Notes: generated by a model not told the origin, from the sequence alone. DNA of 64,000 nucleotides from Eublepharis macularius (GCF_028583425.1 NC_072793.1:172027681-172091680), one strand, 5' to 3'; shown: positions 43,575-55,790, counted from the first letter of the stretch. Made by a program: numbers and translations.

Positions 43575-44734
43575 CTTCCCTACCTTGATCCTGTGGGTGC
43601 TATTAGGGTGACTTCTACGCAGGTTCTTTGCTCGGAAGGATTTTTACCCCTATTCCTTTAATGCAGCTTCTGAGATCACCCTGGATTTTCTCCATTTCCC
43701 CCCCAACCTGCTTTCTGCAATGTTTCTGGAAAGACCTTAGTAAAACCCAGATGAGTGCTGTGTGGGTGGGAAAGTCACAATTATCTCAGCCGTTCTTTCC
43801 CCTGTGCCCTTGGATGTGCAGAGAGGAAAGGGATTCTGTAGTTGTTTAAATTGGTAATTGACATATTGGTACACTGTTACATCAATATTTAGATTATCAA
43901 AGTTTAAAAAATGAACCTTGAGAAAGCCCCCTATGAAGTGCAAGGAGGGAAGGAAATGGCTGCCATGGAGACTGGGGCAGGGAAGGTATGGGTAGCCCTC
44001 CAAGTGGAAGCCCCCTTGCTACTGTGCTGCAACATGAATGGAGAAACTGCTGAACACCATTCCCGAGGGAGGTGGGATAACATTGGGGCAAAATGAGGAA
44101 AAGTCAGAGAGCATCTCAATACCAGGGAGATCGACTAGCAGAAAGGGATTATCATGGGTTCTCTGGAGAGGGCTCTTGGTTAGTCTCTTGGAGCAAAAAT
44201 GAGCAGGAGTTTGTTACAGGATCCCACCCCACCCCCACACACCCTGCCATCTGAGGAAGAAGACTGTAGTCCAGTAAAGTTGATGCTAAAAGAGAATGTG
44301 ACATTCTGAGCTCTTACACCATATTTGGAAGACTTTTCATTCCGGGGGGTCATAGACTCTACACTCTAGAGGATGCAGGTGAAATTGACCCAGCTCTTTG
44401 GTATTCACCAGCAAAGAACCAACCTCACTGATGGCTCCTGTATGGCATCTTCCACCATGCTGAGCTTGGGCCAGGCCACAGTTTCGTAACTGCCCATCTA
44501 CCCTTTTAACTCCGATTTTCTCTTCATTCTGCAGTGGGCTTTTCCCAGTCCAGCTGCTGTTTTTCCCTACCCTGGCATTCGGGCCTGTCTTTGTTTGTCA
44601 GTTCAGAAAGGAGTTTGAAACAGTCTGAGGGACCACATTTATATTCACTCCATAAAAGAGGTTATTCTATCAATCATTCCTCAGCTGTACTCCTAACCAT
44701 CTCTCTCTCTCTCTCTCTCTTTCTATTCTGGCAG
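43575..44734 (+). other. Gene B last intron, 3' part
   Basis: 43575-43920 has no match in gene A (deleted there or inserted here); from 43920 it is collinear with 17840-18644. A (CT)n tract at 44701-44722 extends the polypyrimidine tract before the zinc-finger exon. Confidence 0.65.
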
Positions 44735-46545
44735 GTGATTGGGATGATGTGGAATATTTCAGGGAGCTTTCTGGGGTGTCGTTGGGAACAACCACGCATG
44801 GAGCAGAGGGAGAGGCCATTGGGAGTCAAGAAGGATTAAGGGGGAAGAAGGGTAGCAAAGCCCATAGCAGGAGGGAAAAATCCATTGCTGCACAGAGTGG
44901 TGAGATCCATGAAATGTCAATCCAGGAAGAACATTGTGAAAGAAAGAGAGGGAATAAGAGCCCTTTGGCCGAGAAAACGTTCCACTTCAAATCCATCCTT
45001 AATCCACCTTGCAAATTCCAAAAAGGAGAGAGCGCCTTCAAGTGCTGGGAATGTGGAAAGAACTTTGCTAGCAGACTCAGTTTTAAGGCACATCAAAGAT
45101 CCCATACTGCAGAGAAGCGATATAAGTGCTCAAGCTGTAGCAACAGTTTTTCTGATAAGTTGAGACTTAATAGGCACCAGGAAGTTCACAGGAGGGAGAA
45201 ACCACGTAAATCATTGGAATCTGAAAAGCATGCCAGTAATAGAGGAAAGGTTGCCAAGCATCAATCCATTCACTCAACCAAGAAACCATATAAAAGTGGG
45301 GAACATGGAAAGCACTTCAGTCAGAAAAAGCAACTTACTTCACATCCAAGAACCCACATTGAGGAAAAACCATATAAATGCACAGAATGCAAAAAGAGCT
45401 TCAGATGCAGCACATCACTGACTTTACATAGAAGAATCCATGCAGGGGAGAGACCGTACCAATGCTCAGACTGCCCCTGGAATTTTTCTGCCAAATCAAC
45501 ATTTATTAGGCATCTGAGAATCCACACAGGTGAAAAGCCATATAAATGCTTGGATTGTCCAAAGACCTTCCGTTTGAGTTCACACCTCCATGTACATCAA
45601 CAAATCCACAGAGGGACAAAGCCATATAAGTGCCTGGAATGTGGGAAAAGTTTCAGTAGAAGTGGGAGCCTCATTTCACATCAAAGAATTCACACAGGAG
45701 AGAAACCATATAAATGCTTGGAGTGTGGAAAGAGTTTCAGACACAGGTGTGGCCTTACTTCTCATCAAAGAACACACACATGGGAAAAAACATATACATG
45801 CCCAGTGTGTGAGAAGAGTTTCCGATGGCGCGCAGCTCTAGTCACCCATCAAAGAATCCACACAGGGGAGAAACCATACAAATGCTTGGAATGTGGGAAA
45901 TGTTTCCGGGATAGCTCACACCTGACCTCACATCAACGTACTCACACTGGCGAGAAACCATATAAATGCACTGAGTGTGGAAAGTTCTTCAGGCAGAGTT
46001 CACAACTCAATTTACATCGAAAATTGCATGCTGGGGAGAAACCATATAAATGCTCAAAATGTGGAAAGAGCTTCAAGGTGGTTGGTGGCCTAACTAATCA
46101 TCAGAAAATACACAGAGAAGAGAAGCCACACAAGTGCTCAGAGTGTGGGAGAACCTTCAGACACACCAGCAGCTTAAAGGCACATGAAAGGACCCACACA
46201 GGAGAGAAGCCATATAAATGCCTGGAGTGTGGAAAGAGCTTCAGGCAGGGTACACACCTTAGTCAACACCGAAGAATTCACACAGGGGCGAAGCCATATA
46301 AATGCTTTGAATGTGGGAAGAGCTTTCGTGTGAGCTCAAGCTTTACAGCTCATCAAAGAACGCATACAGGAGAGAAACCTTATCAGTGCTTGGTGTGTCA
46401 AAAAAGTTTCCTCCATTGTGGACATCTTCGTAAACATGAAAAAGTTCACACTGGCGAGAAACCATATAAGTGTCTTGAGTGTGGAAAGAGCTTCAAACAC
46501 AGCAGAAGCCTTACTGATCATGGAAGAATTCACACAAGGGAGTAA
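44735..46545 (+). CDS. Gene B exon 5: C2H2 zinc-finger array
   Basis: Acceptor attctggcag|gtgattggg, stop TAA at 46543-46545. Linker [18 protein letters not shown], basic spacer, then 18 finger units, 16 with intact C2H2 residues and units 3-4 degenerate as in gene A. Predicted protein with exons 2-4: 684 aa, a nuclear KRAB repressor. Array differences from gene A at likely base-contact positions occur in fingers 6, 7, 8, 10, 11, 12, 14, 15, 16, 17 and 18. One linker is TWEKT, shared with gene 0. The stop comes at the end of the last finger (HTRE*), three residues earlier than in genes 0 and A (REKSM, KEKSM). Confidence 0.95.
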
Positions 46546-46890
46546 TTCATGTAAATGACTTGAATGAGGAAAAGATCTGTACTCAGAGTAAGCCTTAGGA
46601 AACTTCATATCATCCACTTTGAGAGTTCTTTTTAAAGGCATGGAGTGTGGGAAATGCTTTGGACTGAACAAACAGCTTGTTTCCCATCCGAGAATTTGCA
46701 TCTGAGTAATAATAATATATCTGGAGCACCTGTGGTAATTCAAGCCCCACCATAGAATCAGTGCAACAATTCTAAATACTGTTGAAGTCACACCATCATC
46801 ATATTATCAGTGAGAACTGACTTCCAAATCATTTCTCAAAAGAATAAAGATACATCAACTGTTCAGAAATTATGTTGAAATAAAAGTATC
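46546..46890 (+). other. 3' UTR of gene B
   Basis: Homologous to the gene 0 and A 3' flanks; AATAAA at 46843-46848. The L1 3' end begins soon after. Confidence 0.75.
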
Positions 46891-46894
46891 TGCA

Positions 46895-47778
46895 ATGACT
46901 CTAGTCCATAAAAGGAACCTAGAAAATCCAACCCATGCTGAGATACAAAAGATTTTAAAATTTGATTTCGCCTTGAAACCCCAGACTATGTTGTTGGGAA
47001 TAATATCAGAAAATATTGATAAAACGTTACATGAATTATTCAGATATTTGTTGACGGCGGCAAGAGTGACATCTGCAAGTAAATGGAAAGAAGATGAATG
47101 CCCAACCAAGGAAATCTGGAAAGACGAGATGGCAGAATATGCAGTGATGGTAAAACTGACGAATTATATAAATAGAAGACCAATAAGAGAATTTGAAGAG
47201 AAATGGGGGAATTCTTTTGCTTATAAAGAATAGAATAAATAAGATGTTGAAGTTTTACAAATTGGAATAAGATCATATACTGATTTATTGTATATATCTT
47301 ATAAGAAGTTATAGTCCGACAAGGGGGGAAACATATGAATATATAATCGAATATATAATTGCTAAAATAGTTTGTACATACGGAAACATTGATAAAGCTA
47401 GGGATAAGTAGAGAGGATTGCTATATTAATCAATTCTATAAAGAGATAAGATGAAATATTGTAGTAACAATGGAATTAGGAGTTTTTCCCTTTTGATTAT
47501 TAATTTTTATTACTAAGTGTGGAGAAGGAGGTGGGAGGCGTTAAGTATGTGTAGTATAGAGGAATAATATATAGTAATAGGACTTAACAGTTGCAATCTT
47601 CATTGCTATATGGACAAACATTGAAAAAGATTAAGTTTTTGTGTACTCTGTATTCTAAGAATTTTTGTAGCAAAAAGTCACAAAATCTTCTTGATCTTAT
47701 TAATTTTTCCCTCCCCCCTTTTTTCTTTTTGTATCCCTTTTTTTACTTTGACAAAATAAAATAAAATATATTTTAAAA
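46895..47778 (+). mobile_element. 5'-truncated L1 (ORF2 C-terminus and 3' UTR)
   Basis: 46895-47230 encodes NIDKTLHELFRYLLTAARVT, ECPTKEIWKDEMAEYAVMVK and FEEKWGNSFAYKE*, the end of L1 ORF2p. A 3' UTR with a pyrimidine tract and an A-rich tail (aaaataaaataaaat) follows. It entered the 3' flank of gene B; flank homology to 2270-2440 resumes at 47779. Confidence 0.85.
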
Positions 47779-48555
47779 GAATTTGGAGGTTATTAGTTGC
47801 TCTGATGAACAAATTGCCTCTTTGATTAATCAACCCTCCTTTTAAAAATTTTCTGCCCCTTTGGATAATGTGAATATTTTCTAAATTTTTAATGCACAGT
47901 TTTTAATGTTTGGAATTTGATTATTTTTAGCTTTTTAGATCTTGACCTTGACATTTTTACGCACACGTTTCTTTTTCTTTCAACTTCTTGGTCTCTTTGG
48001 TTTTTTCTGCAATGAAATTTCTTTCCCTGCCTCTTTTTTGTCCCTCTGTATTTCCTAGAACTATAGCTGATTGGGCTGATTCTTAAGGGGGTGTGCTTGC
48101 CTGCTCCCATTACAACGTCCCTTTTGGAAGTGACGTCATTGTAGCAGGGCACAGAGGCCTGCACACCTGTTTATATGGGCTGCCTGCCAGTGGTGAGCGA
48201 TTGGTAGGCGAATGGTCTCTTCTGACTGATCGCCACCTGTAGGCAGGCACCTAGTAACTCTATAAAGCCAAAACCTTGAATTGAGCCTGGTAACTGATGG
48301 GTAGCCAGTGGAATGATTACAGAATGGGAGTAGTATGCCTGCGCCACCTAGCTCCTAATAATAATCAAGCCGTGGCATTTTGCACCAGCTGGAATTGGGC
48401 AGCCCTATTCCCAATAGAATCGCTGTGGTCACATTGTGTCGGGGGGGGGGGGATATGCTTACAAGCCAGTGCGGCCCTCAGCGAGAACCAGACAAGCAAG
48501 AATTGCTGAGATGAATAGTAAAGGGTTTAGCATAGTCCTAGTTACATCTACGCGG
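47779..48555. other. Distal flank of unit B
   Basis: 47779-47950 matches 2270-2440 and 25325-25500. Later sequence includes a fragment of the dispersed repeat also at 59075 ('tgattacagaatgggagtag', 48310-48380). No gene. Confidence 0.55.
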
Positions 48556-50612
48556 ACTATGCTCCTGTGTATAGTTTGTATTGTTTATTGCAGTAAGGAG
48601 GATTCAACTATGTAATTTTTGCATGGTTTAACGTGCCATGTTAATACTTATCTGAGACTTTCCCGGATTCACTAAAGGAGGCATTGGTACAGCCCTTATC
48701 AAAGAAATCATCATTGGATCCTGTTGATCCAGCTAATTACTGCCCAGTTTCGCATCCCTCGTTTCTGGGTAAGGTAACAACAACAACAACAGATTTATAT
48801 ATTGCCCTTCAGGACAACTTAATGACCACTCAGAGTGGTTTACAAAGTATGTTATTATTATCCCTACAACAATAATCAATCTGTGAGGTGGGTGGGGCTG
48901 AGAGAGCTCCAGAGAGCTGTGACTAGCCCAAGGTCACCCAGCTGGCTTCAAGAGGAGGAGTGGGGAATCAAACCTGGTTCTCCAGATTAGAGTCCCATGG
49001 TCTTAACCACTACACCAAACTGGCTCTCCAGGTAATTGAGAGGAACAGCTACAGGTATTCGTGGATGAGTCCTCTGTCCTGGACCCATTCCAATCTGGTT
49101 TCCATCTTGGCCATGGTACTGAGACAGCTCTGGTTGCCCTCACAAATGATCTGCGGTGACACCTGGATCAAGGCAGGTCAGCACTGCTCGTACTTTTAGA
49201 TCTTACAGCAGCATTTGATACAGTCAATCATGATTTGTTGACCCACCACCTTGGTACCGTGGAGATTCGTGGGACAGCCTTGCAGTGACTGAGCTTCCTT
49301 CATGGTCAGGGACAGAGAGTGGTGCTAGGAATCGATGTCTGCCCACCATTTTTTGGCATGTGGCATCCCTCAGGGAACAATTCTTTCCCTGATGTTCAAC
49401 ATTTATATATGTCCCTTTGCTCAGGTGGCTCATAGCTTTGGGTTGGGATGTCACCAGTATGCGGATGACTTCCCCCACCCGAGCTCTCTTTATTGATGGA
49501 CAGTCAGCTAGATGCTGCCCCGGATTCCTTGGCCAAGGGTCTGAATACTGTGGTGGAATGGTTGCATCAGAGTCGCTTTAAGTTGAATCCTCTGAAGACG
49601 GAGGTCCTGTACCTAGGCCATGGGCGATGGATGTGGGATCCGGGTGCTACCCAAAGGTCTCCTTATAAATTGGGGGAATTAGCAACAAGGAGAAGCCTGC
49701 AAGAGGAGGGGTGACTTAGGAATCTTTTGCGCCTATGTATATGAGGATCCCTTCCTTGTTTTTAACAAAGATCAGCGGCATAAAATACAGCGCGCGCACA
49801 GTGCTAACTAGAGAAACAGTGAGGAAAGCAGGAATAGAAGTTCAAGGGTCGGGTTATATTTACCAGTTCCAGGAGAAGTTTGAGAGTGAAGAAGGTTCCA
49901 TGGAGGAGCACCAAGGAAGGGAAGAGAGGAGACTCAGGTATGCAGCCTGAGGGTGCATGGATGGGAGGTCCCAGGACACACTGAGCACATGGCAGGATAG
50001 CCTAATTATAAAGCAAAATGTATCCTGGGGCAAAATCGACATCTTGCTCCCAAAGAGAGTGGGGGCCGGCTGCACTGGCTCCCAGTTCTCTTTTGGATTC
50101 AGTTCAAGGTGTTCATTTTAGTGTTTAAAGCCCTTTACAGACCGGGACCTGCATACCCGCCGGACCACCTCTCCCACTATGTCCCCTGCAGGGATTTGTG
50201 CTCTGCAGAAAAGCAATTCCTGGTGGGCCCCGGCCCATGGGACTTCACCTGGCTTCAACCAGGGCCAGTGCCTTTTGGCCCTAGTTCTGGTCCGGTGGAA
50301 TGCATTCCTGATCAAGATCCATGCCCTGCAGGACCCGTTACAATACTTCAGGGCTTGGAAAACGGAGCCTTTGGTTGAGAGCCGGCTCATTGTCCCTTCC
50401 CTGTTTTGGTCAGCCACATCCCGTGCCCTGTTGGCAGCTGCCCTGGGTCCGTGCATCAGCTATGTACATAGTTTTTAGATCATTACAATAGCCTGAACCT
50501 GTTTATGGTGCCAGTTTTTTGTATTACTTTTATATGATTTTAGAGATGTATATGGTTTTTAATGTATAATATATGTTATTAGCCGCACTGAGCCTGTTCA
50601 TGAGGAAATACT
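48556..50612 (+). mobile_element. CR1-type LINE, RT and 3' end
   Basis: Fragments: KKSSLDPVDPANYCPVSHPS, SALLVLLDLTAAFDTVNHDL-like sequence at 49180-49240, the YADD region near 49460, KLNPLKTEVLYLGH, and VFKALYRPGPAYPPDHLSHY near the C-terminus. The 3' end is near 50610 ('ccgcactgagcctgttcatg'). Heavily disrupted, with a SINE inserted at 48777. Confidence 0.8.
48777..49029 (-). mobile_element. tRNA-derived SINE (minus) in the CR1 copy
   Basis: Minus strand: A-box 'gtgtagtggttaagacc', B box GGTTTGATTCC, then 'ccttgggctagtcacagctc' and a tail with 'tttgtaaaccactctgagtg' and (GTT)n. The borders share GGTAA. It splits the CR1 frame between PVSHPSFLGK and VIERNSYRY. Confidence 0.85.
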
Positions 50613-52250
50613 CAGGTCCTACCGTGACCAAGGCCTTACTGTGAGCATTGTGGTGCCCTCCTCAGAAAACTGGGTTGAAGGAGGCAAAGCTTGTAAGCAG
50701 ATTTATGCTGCCTCTATCTGGTGACCATCTTCCCACGTGCCCTGGGGTTCACAAGGACAAGGAAGCATCGGCACCACCGGGTTTTACCCATGCTTTCCTT
50801 GGCCAGGTCTCCTCCCATGTCACCAGCAGACTTTTTGCAGGCTAAAAAATCAAGGGGAGGTTGGAAGGCCAGAGTGTTATGCACAACCTCGGTGCCTTGA
50901 GTGTCCCTCTAGCCAAATCACAATGAGAAAGACACACCAGGAGTCCTGTTGATTGAAGCAAGATGGATTGTTTAATTAAACAATGGAGGAGCAATTTACA
51001 CAGGAGTAAATGGTCTCCTCGTGTCCAAAGCTCATCAGAGCTACAATAGCAGTGCAAAGCAATTAATACTTTTTGGCTAATTATAATATCATCTTATTGG
51101 CTGGCAGAGTACAGGGGTCCCCCATTGGCATAGAAAGAGGACCTCCTCTCTTGACACAAATGTCTAGGGTTACTTTGATTGGAAGAAGCCATTTAGGTCA
51201 GCTGCATAATTGGAGAAATTGCAAGACTGCAATTTCCTATCTGTCCTTGGCATTTTCTCTAGGAAGAACATCTTCCTTCTTATGGGCTCATTTCTGCCCC
51301 CTTCCGTTTTGCCAGTGTTGCTTTTAACAGTGGTGCCCTGAAGTCTGTGGGTGGAAACGAATGTGCCCCCAGTTCTGCAGTTTCTCTCTTTCCCAGCCTT
51401 GAGAGAGATGTTGCTAATTCTGGCTGACCTAATTTGCAACATTTTGCATTAACCGTTCTTACAAAGAGCTTTTTGTATTAGAATCATACAGCAGGTGTGA
51501 GAGAGGCGCATCTCTATCATATAGCAAGCAAGTTGTACTATTCTCAGTTCTCACAGTGATTAACATGTTTAACATACATTCTTCTTTGGTCCTTTGTTTC
51601 AAATGTCATTTTCTTGCAAGTTGTGTTACAAATACTACAATAGCTCCTGGGCATAGAAAAAGTGCATATAATACTGAAAGGCACAGAAATGGTATGTAAA
51701 ATCTCTTTCTTCAAATCCATATTCCTCAAGAGGACGGGACATGCTGAGCAAACATGCTGAATGAATTATAAGAGAGAAGAAGCATGAGACTGTCATTGGT
51801 TGCTGAGGCTGCATCCTCCTGCCCCGGTCCCTCCTTGCTCCCTCCATGTGAGTCTTGCTGCTGGACCCAGGGAGTACCCTGCCCTGCCAGGTAGTTTGTT
51901 GCCAGGTTGTTAATCACATATAGTTTTTATTATAACACCATGAGAGACACCATATAGATTCAGCAGCCTCCTCCTGGTGCCATCTTCTGCCAGCAAGCGA
52001 AGACTTCTTTGTTTTGCTTGTCATTCCCGCAGTGATCCCGCTTCTCCCATCAATGTTTCAACAGTTATTTTTTGTCTTTTCTGGTTTTGAATCGTTTTAA
52101 TGATGCATTTTTGCGTTGGCTTTCATGTCTTTTAAGATATTTTAATTCGTCTTTTATATTTGTTAGCAGCCCTGAATGAGGGCAGAAAGGTAGGGTAAAA
52201 ATATTGTAAATAGATAAATATTTTCTAACAGGGCTTCAATGCAGGAAAAA
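50613..52250. other. Intergenic, repeat-rich, no gene seen
   Basis: 50870-51950 is probably an old element (TGTTAT at 50875, ATAACA ending 51937), but no flanking duplication supports it. 52050-52230 resembles a CR1/L2 3' tail. Open frames here lack family features. Confidence 0.45.
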
Positions 52251-52254
52251 GTAT

Positions 52255-52425
52255 TGGGCACTTGTACATAAGTAAGCACTGTTACGTTGCAAGGGGCTTT
52301 CAAAGCCCAGGCGGTTTGCCATTGCATTCCCTGCACAGTATGCCTTTGTGGTCCCCCATTCAAGCACTAACCTTGTTTAGCGCCAGCATCTGATCACATC
52401 TGACTATATCATACTGTCTTCCCTC
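52255..52425 (-). mobile_element. 5S-rRNA-derived SINE (minus)
   Basis: Minus strand: 'gatcagatgctggcgctaaa'-caaggttagtgcttgaatgggggacc, the diverged 5S internal promoter block, then a non-5S body with 'gcaatggcaaaccgcctggg'. Confidence 0.75.
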
Positions 52426-52532
52426 CATTGGGCATAACCAAGATACATTTAAGCATTTCTAAGGTTCATTCATTGGAGCTTAAACCTCAAGTCTGATGCG
52501 CAGGTACCTATAAATAAGCCCCACCTACACAG

Positions 52533-52695
52533 CAGGTGGGTTTTCTGGGCTGTATTGCCGTGGACTGTGACACTGAGAGATCTCTGTCTTTTGGTGCTAC
52601 ACCTCTGAAGATGCCAGCCACAGCTGCTGGCGAAACGTCAGGAACTACAATGCCAAGACCACGGCAATACAGCCCGGAAAATCCACAACAACCAT
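52533..52695 (+). mobile_element. PLE terminal repeat with hammerhead-like core
   Basis: Same unit as 26276-26450 in the opposite orientation. Core at 52602-52642: CCU, CUGAAGA, U, helix II GCCAGC/GCUGGC with a 7-nt loop, GAAA, C-G, U, C, AGG. All invariant bases are present. Confidence 0.72.
52602..52642 (+). ncRNA. Hammerhead ribozyme-like motif (intact core)
   Basis: Core bases: C52605 to A52611 (CUGAAGA), G52632-A52635, cleavage position C52639. Helix II has six perfect pairs; helix I only three close pairs; helix III is AC/GU, self-complementary, so two molecules could pair. One unpaired nucleotide (U52612) separates the core from helix II, as in the other PLE copies here. Confidence 0.65.
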
Positions 52696-52964
52696 CAATA
52701 TTGAGGACATTTCAATAAACAATGCAATTTGAAAAAGACATAATATCAGCAAATATCTAATACAGAGATGAAATACTGAAACAGAGCACAAGCAATTCTA
52801 AGACTGATATATTAAAGAACATAGAACTACCCAGTGGAATCATACCTAAAGCAACAGATAGTACATAGCAGTGAAGTCTGTGGTCCCTATCTCTTTAGAG
52901 AAGCGTCTCTTTGAGACTACCTCCTTACAGTATGGCCATCCTATCTGAGCAGAAAACCCACCTA

Positions 52965-53130
52965 TCACAGGCTGTGTGATGTAGTTGTCAGATTATCAGG
53001 CTAGGATCAAGAAAATCCGAGTTCAAATCCCTGCTCTGCTATGGTAGGTGGCTGCTTTTGCGCCAGTCAAGCCCTCTCAGCCAGACCTACCACACAGGGT
53101 TGTTGTGAGGATAGAATTAGAATAAAGGAG
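52965..53130 (+). mobile_element. tRNA-derived SINE (plus)
   Basis: A-box-like 'gtgtgatgtagttgtcagat', B box GAGTTCAAATCCC, body 'ccagacctaccacacagggt'-tgttgtgaggata. Older than the SINE at 34613, no clear target duplication. Confidence 0.65.
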
Positions 53131-54188
53131 AAGATTGCAAGTTGCACTGTTTCCCCTTTGGGGACAATGGAGGAGTTTTAACATTTACGAAACGGGATGG
53201 TTGTCCTTGCTCTTGCTGTTGGCAGGAGGCAGAACGGCTCATTCAATATCTACCGTTATATAGGGGGATTGCAGGACTGGTGAGTGAAGCGAGCAGAGGT
53301 TTGACATTCCAGATGAGGATGCCCAATTGAGTATAATATTAGCCGTTCCCAGCACAGACTTTGCCTTTTGTTTGGCCATTCTTTTTGTGACTATTCTATA
53401 TTTTTCCACTTTAACTATGTCTTCTTTCATGGTTAGGTACTTGCTTCTGTTGGCATATTGGAAGAGTCTTTCTTTTCTTTCTCTCTCTCTCTCCCGGCTG
53501 CCTTTAACTGGGGAGAGCCTCTCTATGGGTTAAAGGGAGAGAGTCCGCGGTCCTAGAAAGGCAAAGGGGGGCGAGGGAGGAAGACTTAGGAAAGTCTTTT
53601 CCTGTCTCTCCCCTGCTTTTGCAGGCGCCGCTTTTGAGTCTTCCGGGCTGCCGTTTGAATGGCTGGGAGGGAATCTGGTGAGCTCAAAGGGGTTCAGATG
53701 GTGTGGAGATATGTGGGGGGGGGGGGGGGGCGCAATGCAAGACTCAAAGAAGAGATCGGAGTCGGGGGAGGAGGGGAGAGGCCCCCGCCCGTTTTCCCCT
53801 TGCCCCTCTTGGCCCTTTGCGCAGAGCCACGAGGTCTCTGCCGTGGACTTGAGAGCAAAATTCGAACCCAGTACCTTTTGGAGGCTGGATGGTGCTCAAG
53901 CGGCTTCAGGTTCCACATCTGGGAAGAAAACGCAGCGGGGAGGGGGGCAAAGGGTGAATTTTGGATGGGTGGAGAAGGAAGAACCGGAGAGAAGGGGGGG
54001 GGGCTGAGAGAGAGACGGGGGATGGAGAAGGGAGAGCAGATGCAGGAGGGGGGAAGAATGGTGGACTGAGGGGAGATTTTGGGTAGGGGGAGAAGGAGGA
54101 GCAAGGAGTAGGAGTCTGAGAGGGGAGATTTGGGGTGGGGAAGAAAGAGGGAACACATGCAGGAGGGGGAGGAACGGGGGGGGGGCTG
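53131..54188 (+). promoter_or_regulatory. Possible promoter region of gene C
   Basis: 53540-53700 is moderately GC-rich with a few CpGs ('gcaggcgccgcttttgagtc') and precedes a G-rich stretch with a run of about 16 G (53717-53732). By position it could hold exon 1 of gene C. No donor or start can be fixed. Confidence 0.35.
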
Positions 54189-54295
54189 AGAGCCAAGCTA
54201 CAAGTGACGCCTGACACAGGTTGGACACTTGTCAGCTTCCCTCAAATTTTGATGGGAAATCTAGGCATCCTGGTCTTACAGCTTGGCTCTCCATT
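54189..54295. mobile_element. Foldback-family MITE, single arm
   Basis: Starts AGAGCCAAGCTACAAGTGAC and ends 'cagcttggctct'. Same family as 31694-32015 and 62147-62353, but without the second arm. Confidence 0.75.
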
Positions 54296-54419
54296 TAATT
54301 GACGTTTACAAACCACCCCCACCCCCACCCAGCAAGGGGGAAGGGGGGAGCCCGGTGAGAGTCCGATGCCTGCACTCCCCTCCAGACCGCATGTTATCCC
54401 TCTCATAGACTGCTGCTCT

Positions 54420-55080
54420 GGCAAGTGAGGCACGCTGGAGAGGGCTGGCAGGTGGGACAGGTTGGGGAGGGCTGACAGGCAGGGGGGACTGGCAGGTGGG
54501 GCAAGCTGGTGAGGGCTGGCAAGTGAGGCACGCTGGAGAGGGCTGGCAGGTGGGGGATGGCAGGTGGAGCAGGCTGGGGAGAGGGTGACAGGTGGGGCTG
54601 GCTGGGGAGGGCTGGCAGATAGAGGGCTGGCAGGCAGGACAGGTTGGGGAGGGCTGACAGGCAGTGGAGGACCGGCAGGTGGGGCAGGCTGGGGAGGGCT
54701 GGCAAGTGAGGCACGCTGGAGAGGGCTGGCAGGTGGGGCAGGCTGGGGAGAGGGTGACAGGTGAAGGGATGGGAAGGGCTGGCAGGTGGGACAGGTTGGG
54801 GAGGGCTGGCAAGTGGGGGATGGCAGGTGGGGCAGGCTGGGGAGAGGGTGACAGGTGGGGATGGCAGATGGAGGGCTGGCAGATGGAGGGCTGACAGGCA
54901 GGGGGGACTGGCAGGTGGGGCAGGCTGGGGAGGGGGGTAACAGGTGAGGGGATGGGAAGGGCTGGCAGGTGGGACGGGTTGGGGAGGGCTGGCAGATGGG
55001 GGGCTGGCAGGTGGGACAGGTTGGGGAGGGCTGACAGGCAGGGGAGGATTGGCAGGTGGGACGAGCTGGGGAGGGCCCAG
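54420..55080 (+). repeat. G-rich minisatellite upstream of the gene C KRAB exon
   Basis: Imperfect 28-29-bp units ('ggctggcaggtggggcaggc'-tggggagg) in higher-order combinations, with strong G over C on the plus strand. Long proline-rich frames on the minus strand arise only from this repeat. Confidence 0.9.
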
Positions 55081-55239
55081 GATGCCCCAAGGAGAGCTGG
55101 AAAGAGAGAGCCTCAGGGCTCTGATCCCCTCCTGGCTGCAGCTCTCCAAGATTAGTTTTAACATCCATGTCTGGATTTTTTCTCATGGACCAGTTTTCCA
55201 GGGATATAAAGAAATGCTTTCTTCTTCTTTTTCTTCCAG

Positions 55240-55329
55240 CTTTGGGTGTCTTTTGAAGAGGTGGCTGTGCGTTTCACCAAGGAGGAGTGGGCCCTGCTGC
55301 ACCAGCCCAGAATGCTCTGTACAAGGAAG
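55240..55329 (+). pseudogene. Gene C KRAB-A exon, damaged
   Basis: The acceptor 'tttttcttccag' opens LWVSFEEVAVRFTKEEWALL, a clear KRAB-A start. Just after (LHQP) one base is missing relative to genes A and B: the continuation QNALYKE appears in another frame. The usual 127 bp end early at a good donor (GAAG|gtaagt, 55329/55330), so the MLE part is lost. If spliced, it joins 57030 in phase 1, but the frameshift would truncate the product. The domain cannot be functional as it stands. Confidence 0.75.
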
Positions 55330-55639
55330 GTAAGTTGGAGAATTTGGGGGAAGTGGTGGTCCTTTCCTCCTGCGCTGTTGCCTTCTTGCTCTGAGTAGGG
55401 ATTGTGGCTCTTTCTCAGTTTACTGTTGAGAAGGAAGTCACTGTTGAGGAATGGGTGATCAGGTCCATGACCTACGCTTCGGATCCTGTGTGTCAATCTG
55501 GCAGGAATGTGGGATTCTTCTCTCTGAGAAGGGAGGCCCTGCCTAGCAGTCCTGTGCCTGAAGCGCGTGAGAGGGCATCAGAAGAGGTGGGTGCTTCATT
55601 TTGAAGAAGAAGTACTACTATCACTACTACTACTTACAA

Positions 55640-55790
55640 ACACCTTCTCTTCTTCTCCTCACAACAGACACCCAGTGAAGTAGGTGGGGCTGAGAGAGCT
55701 CTGAGAGAGCTGTGACTGACCCAGGGTCACCCAGCTGGCCTCATGTGGAGGAGTGGGGGATCAAACCCAGTCCTCCAGGTTAGTAGAATG
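55640..55790 (-). mobile_element. tRNA-derived SINE (minus), partial
   Basis: Contains 'gacccagggtcacccagctg' and GGATCAAACCC (complement of the B box). Same family as 48777-49029; its tRNA head is mostly lost. Confidence 0.7.

Noticed and set aside
50875-51937. Candidate LTR with TGTTAT...ATAACA ends
   Set aside because: No matching flanking duplication, and no related copy in the window.
53694-54228. Pro/Ser-rich minus-strand frames
   Set aside because: Purine-rich plus strand gives low-complexity frames only.
54242-55186. 314-aa proline-rich frame on the minus strand
   Set aside because: Produced by the 28-29-bp G-rich minisatellite. No start context, domain or conservation, and the other frames are equally open.
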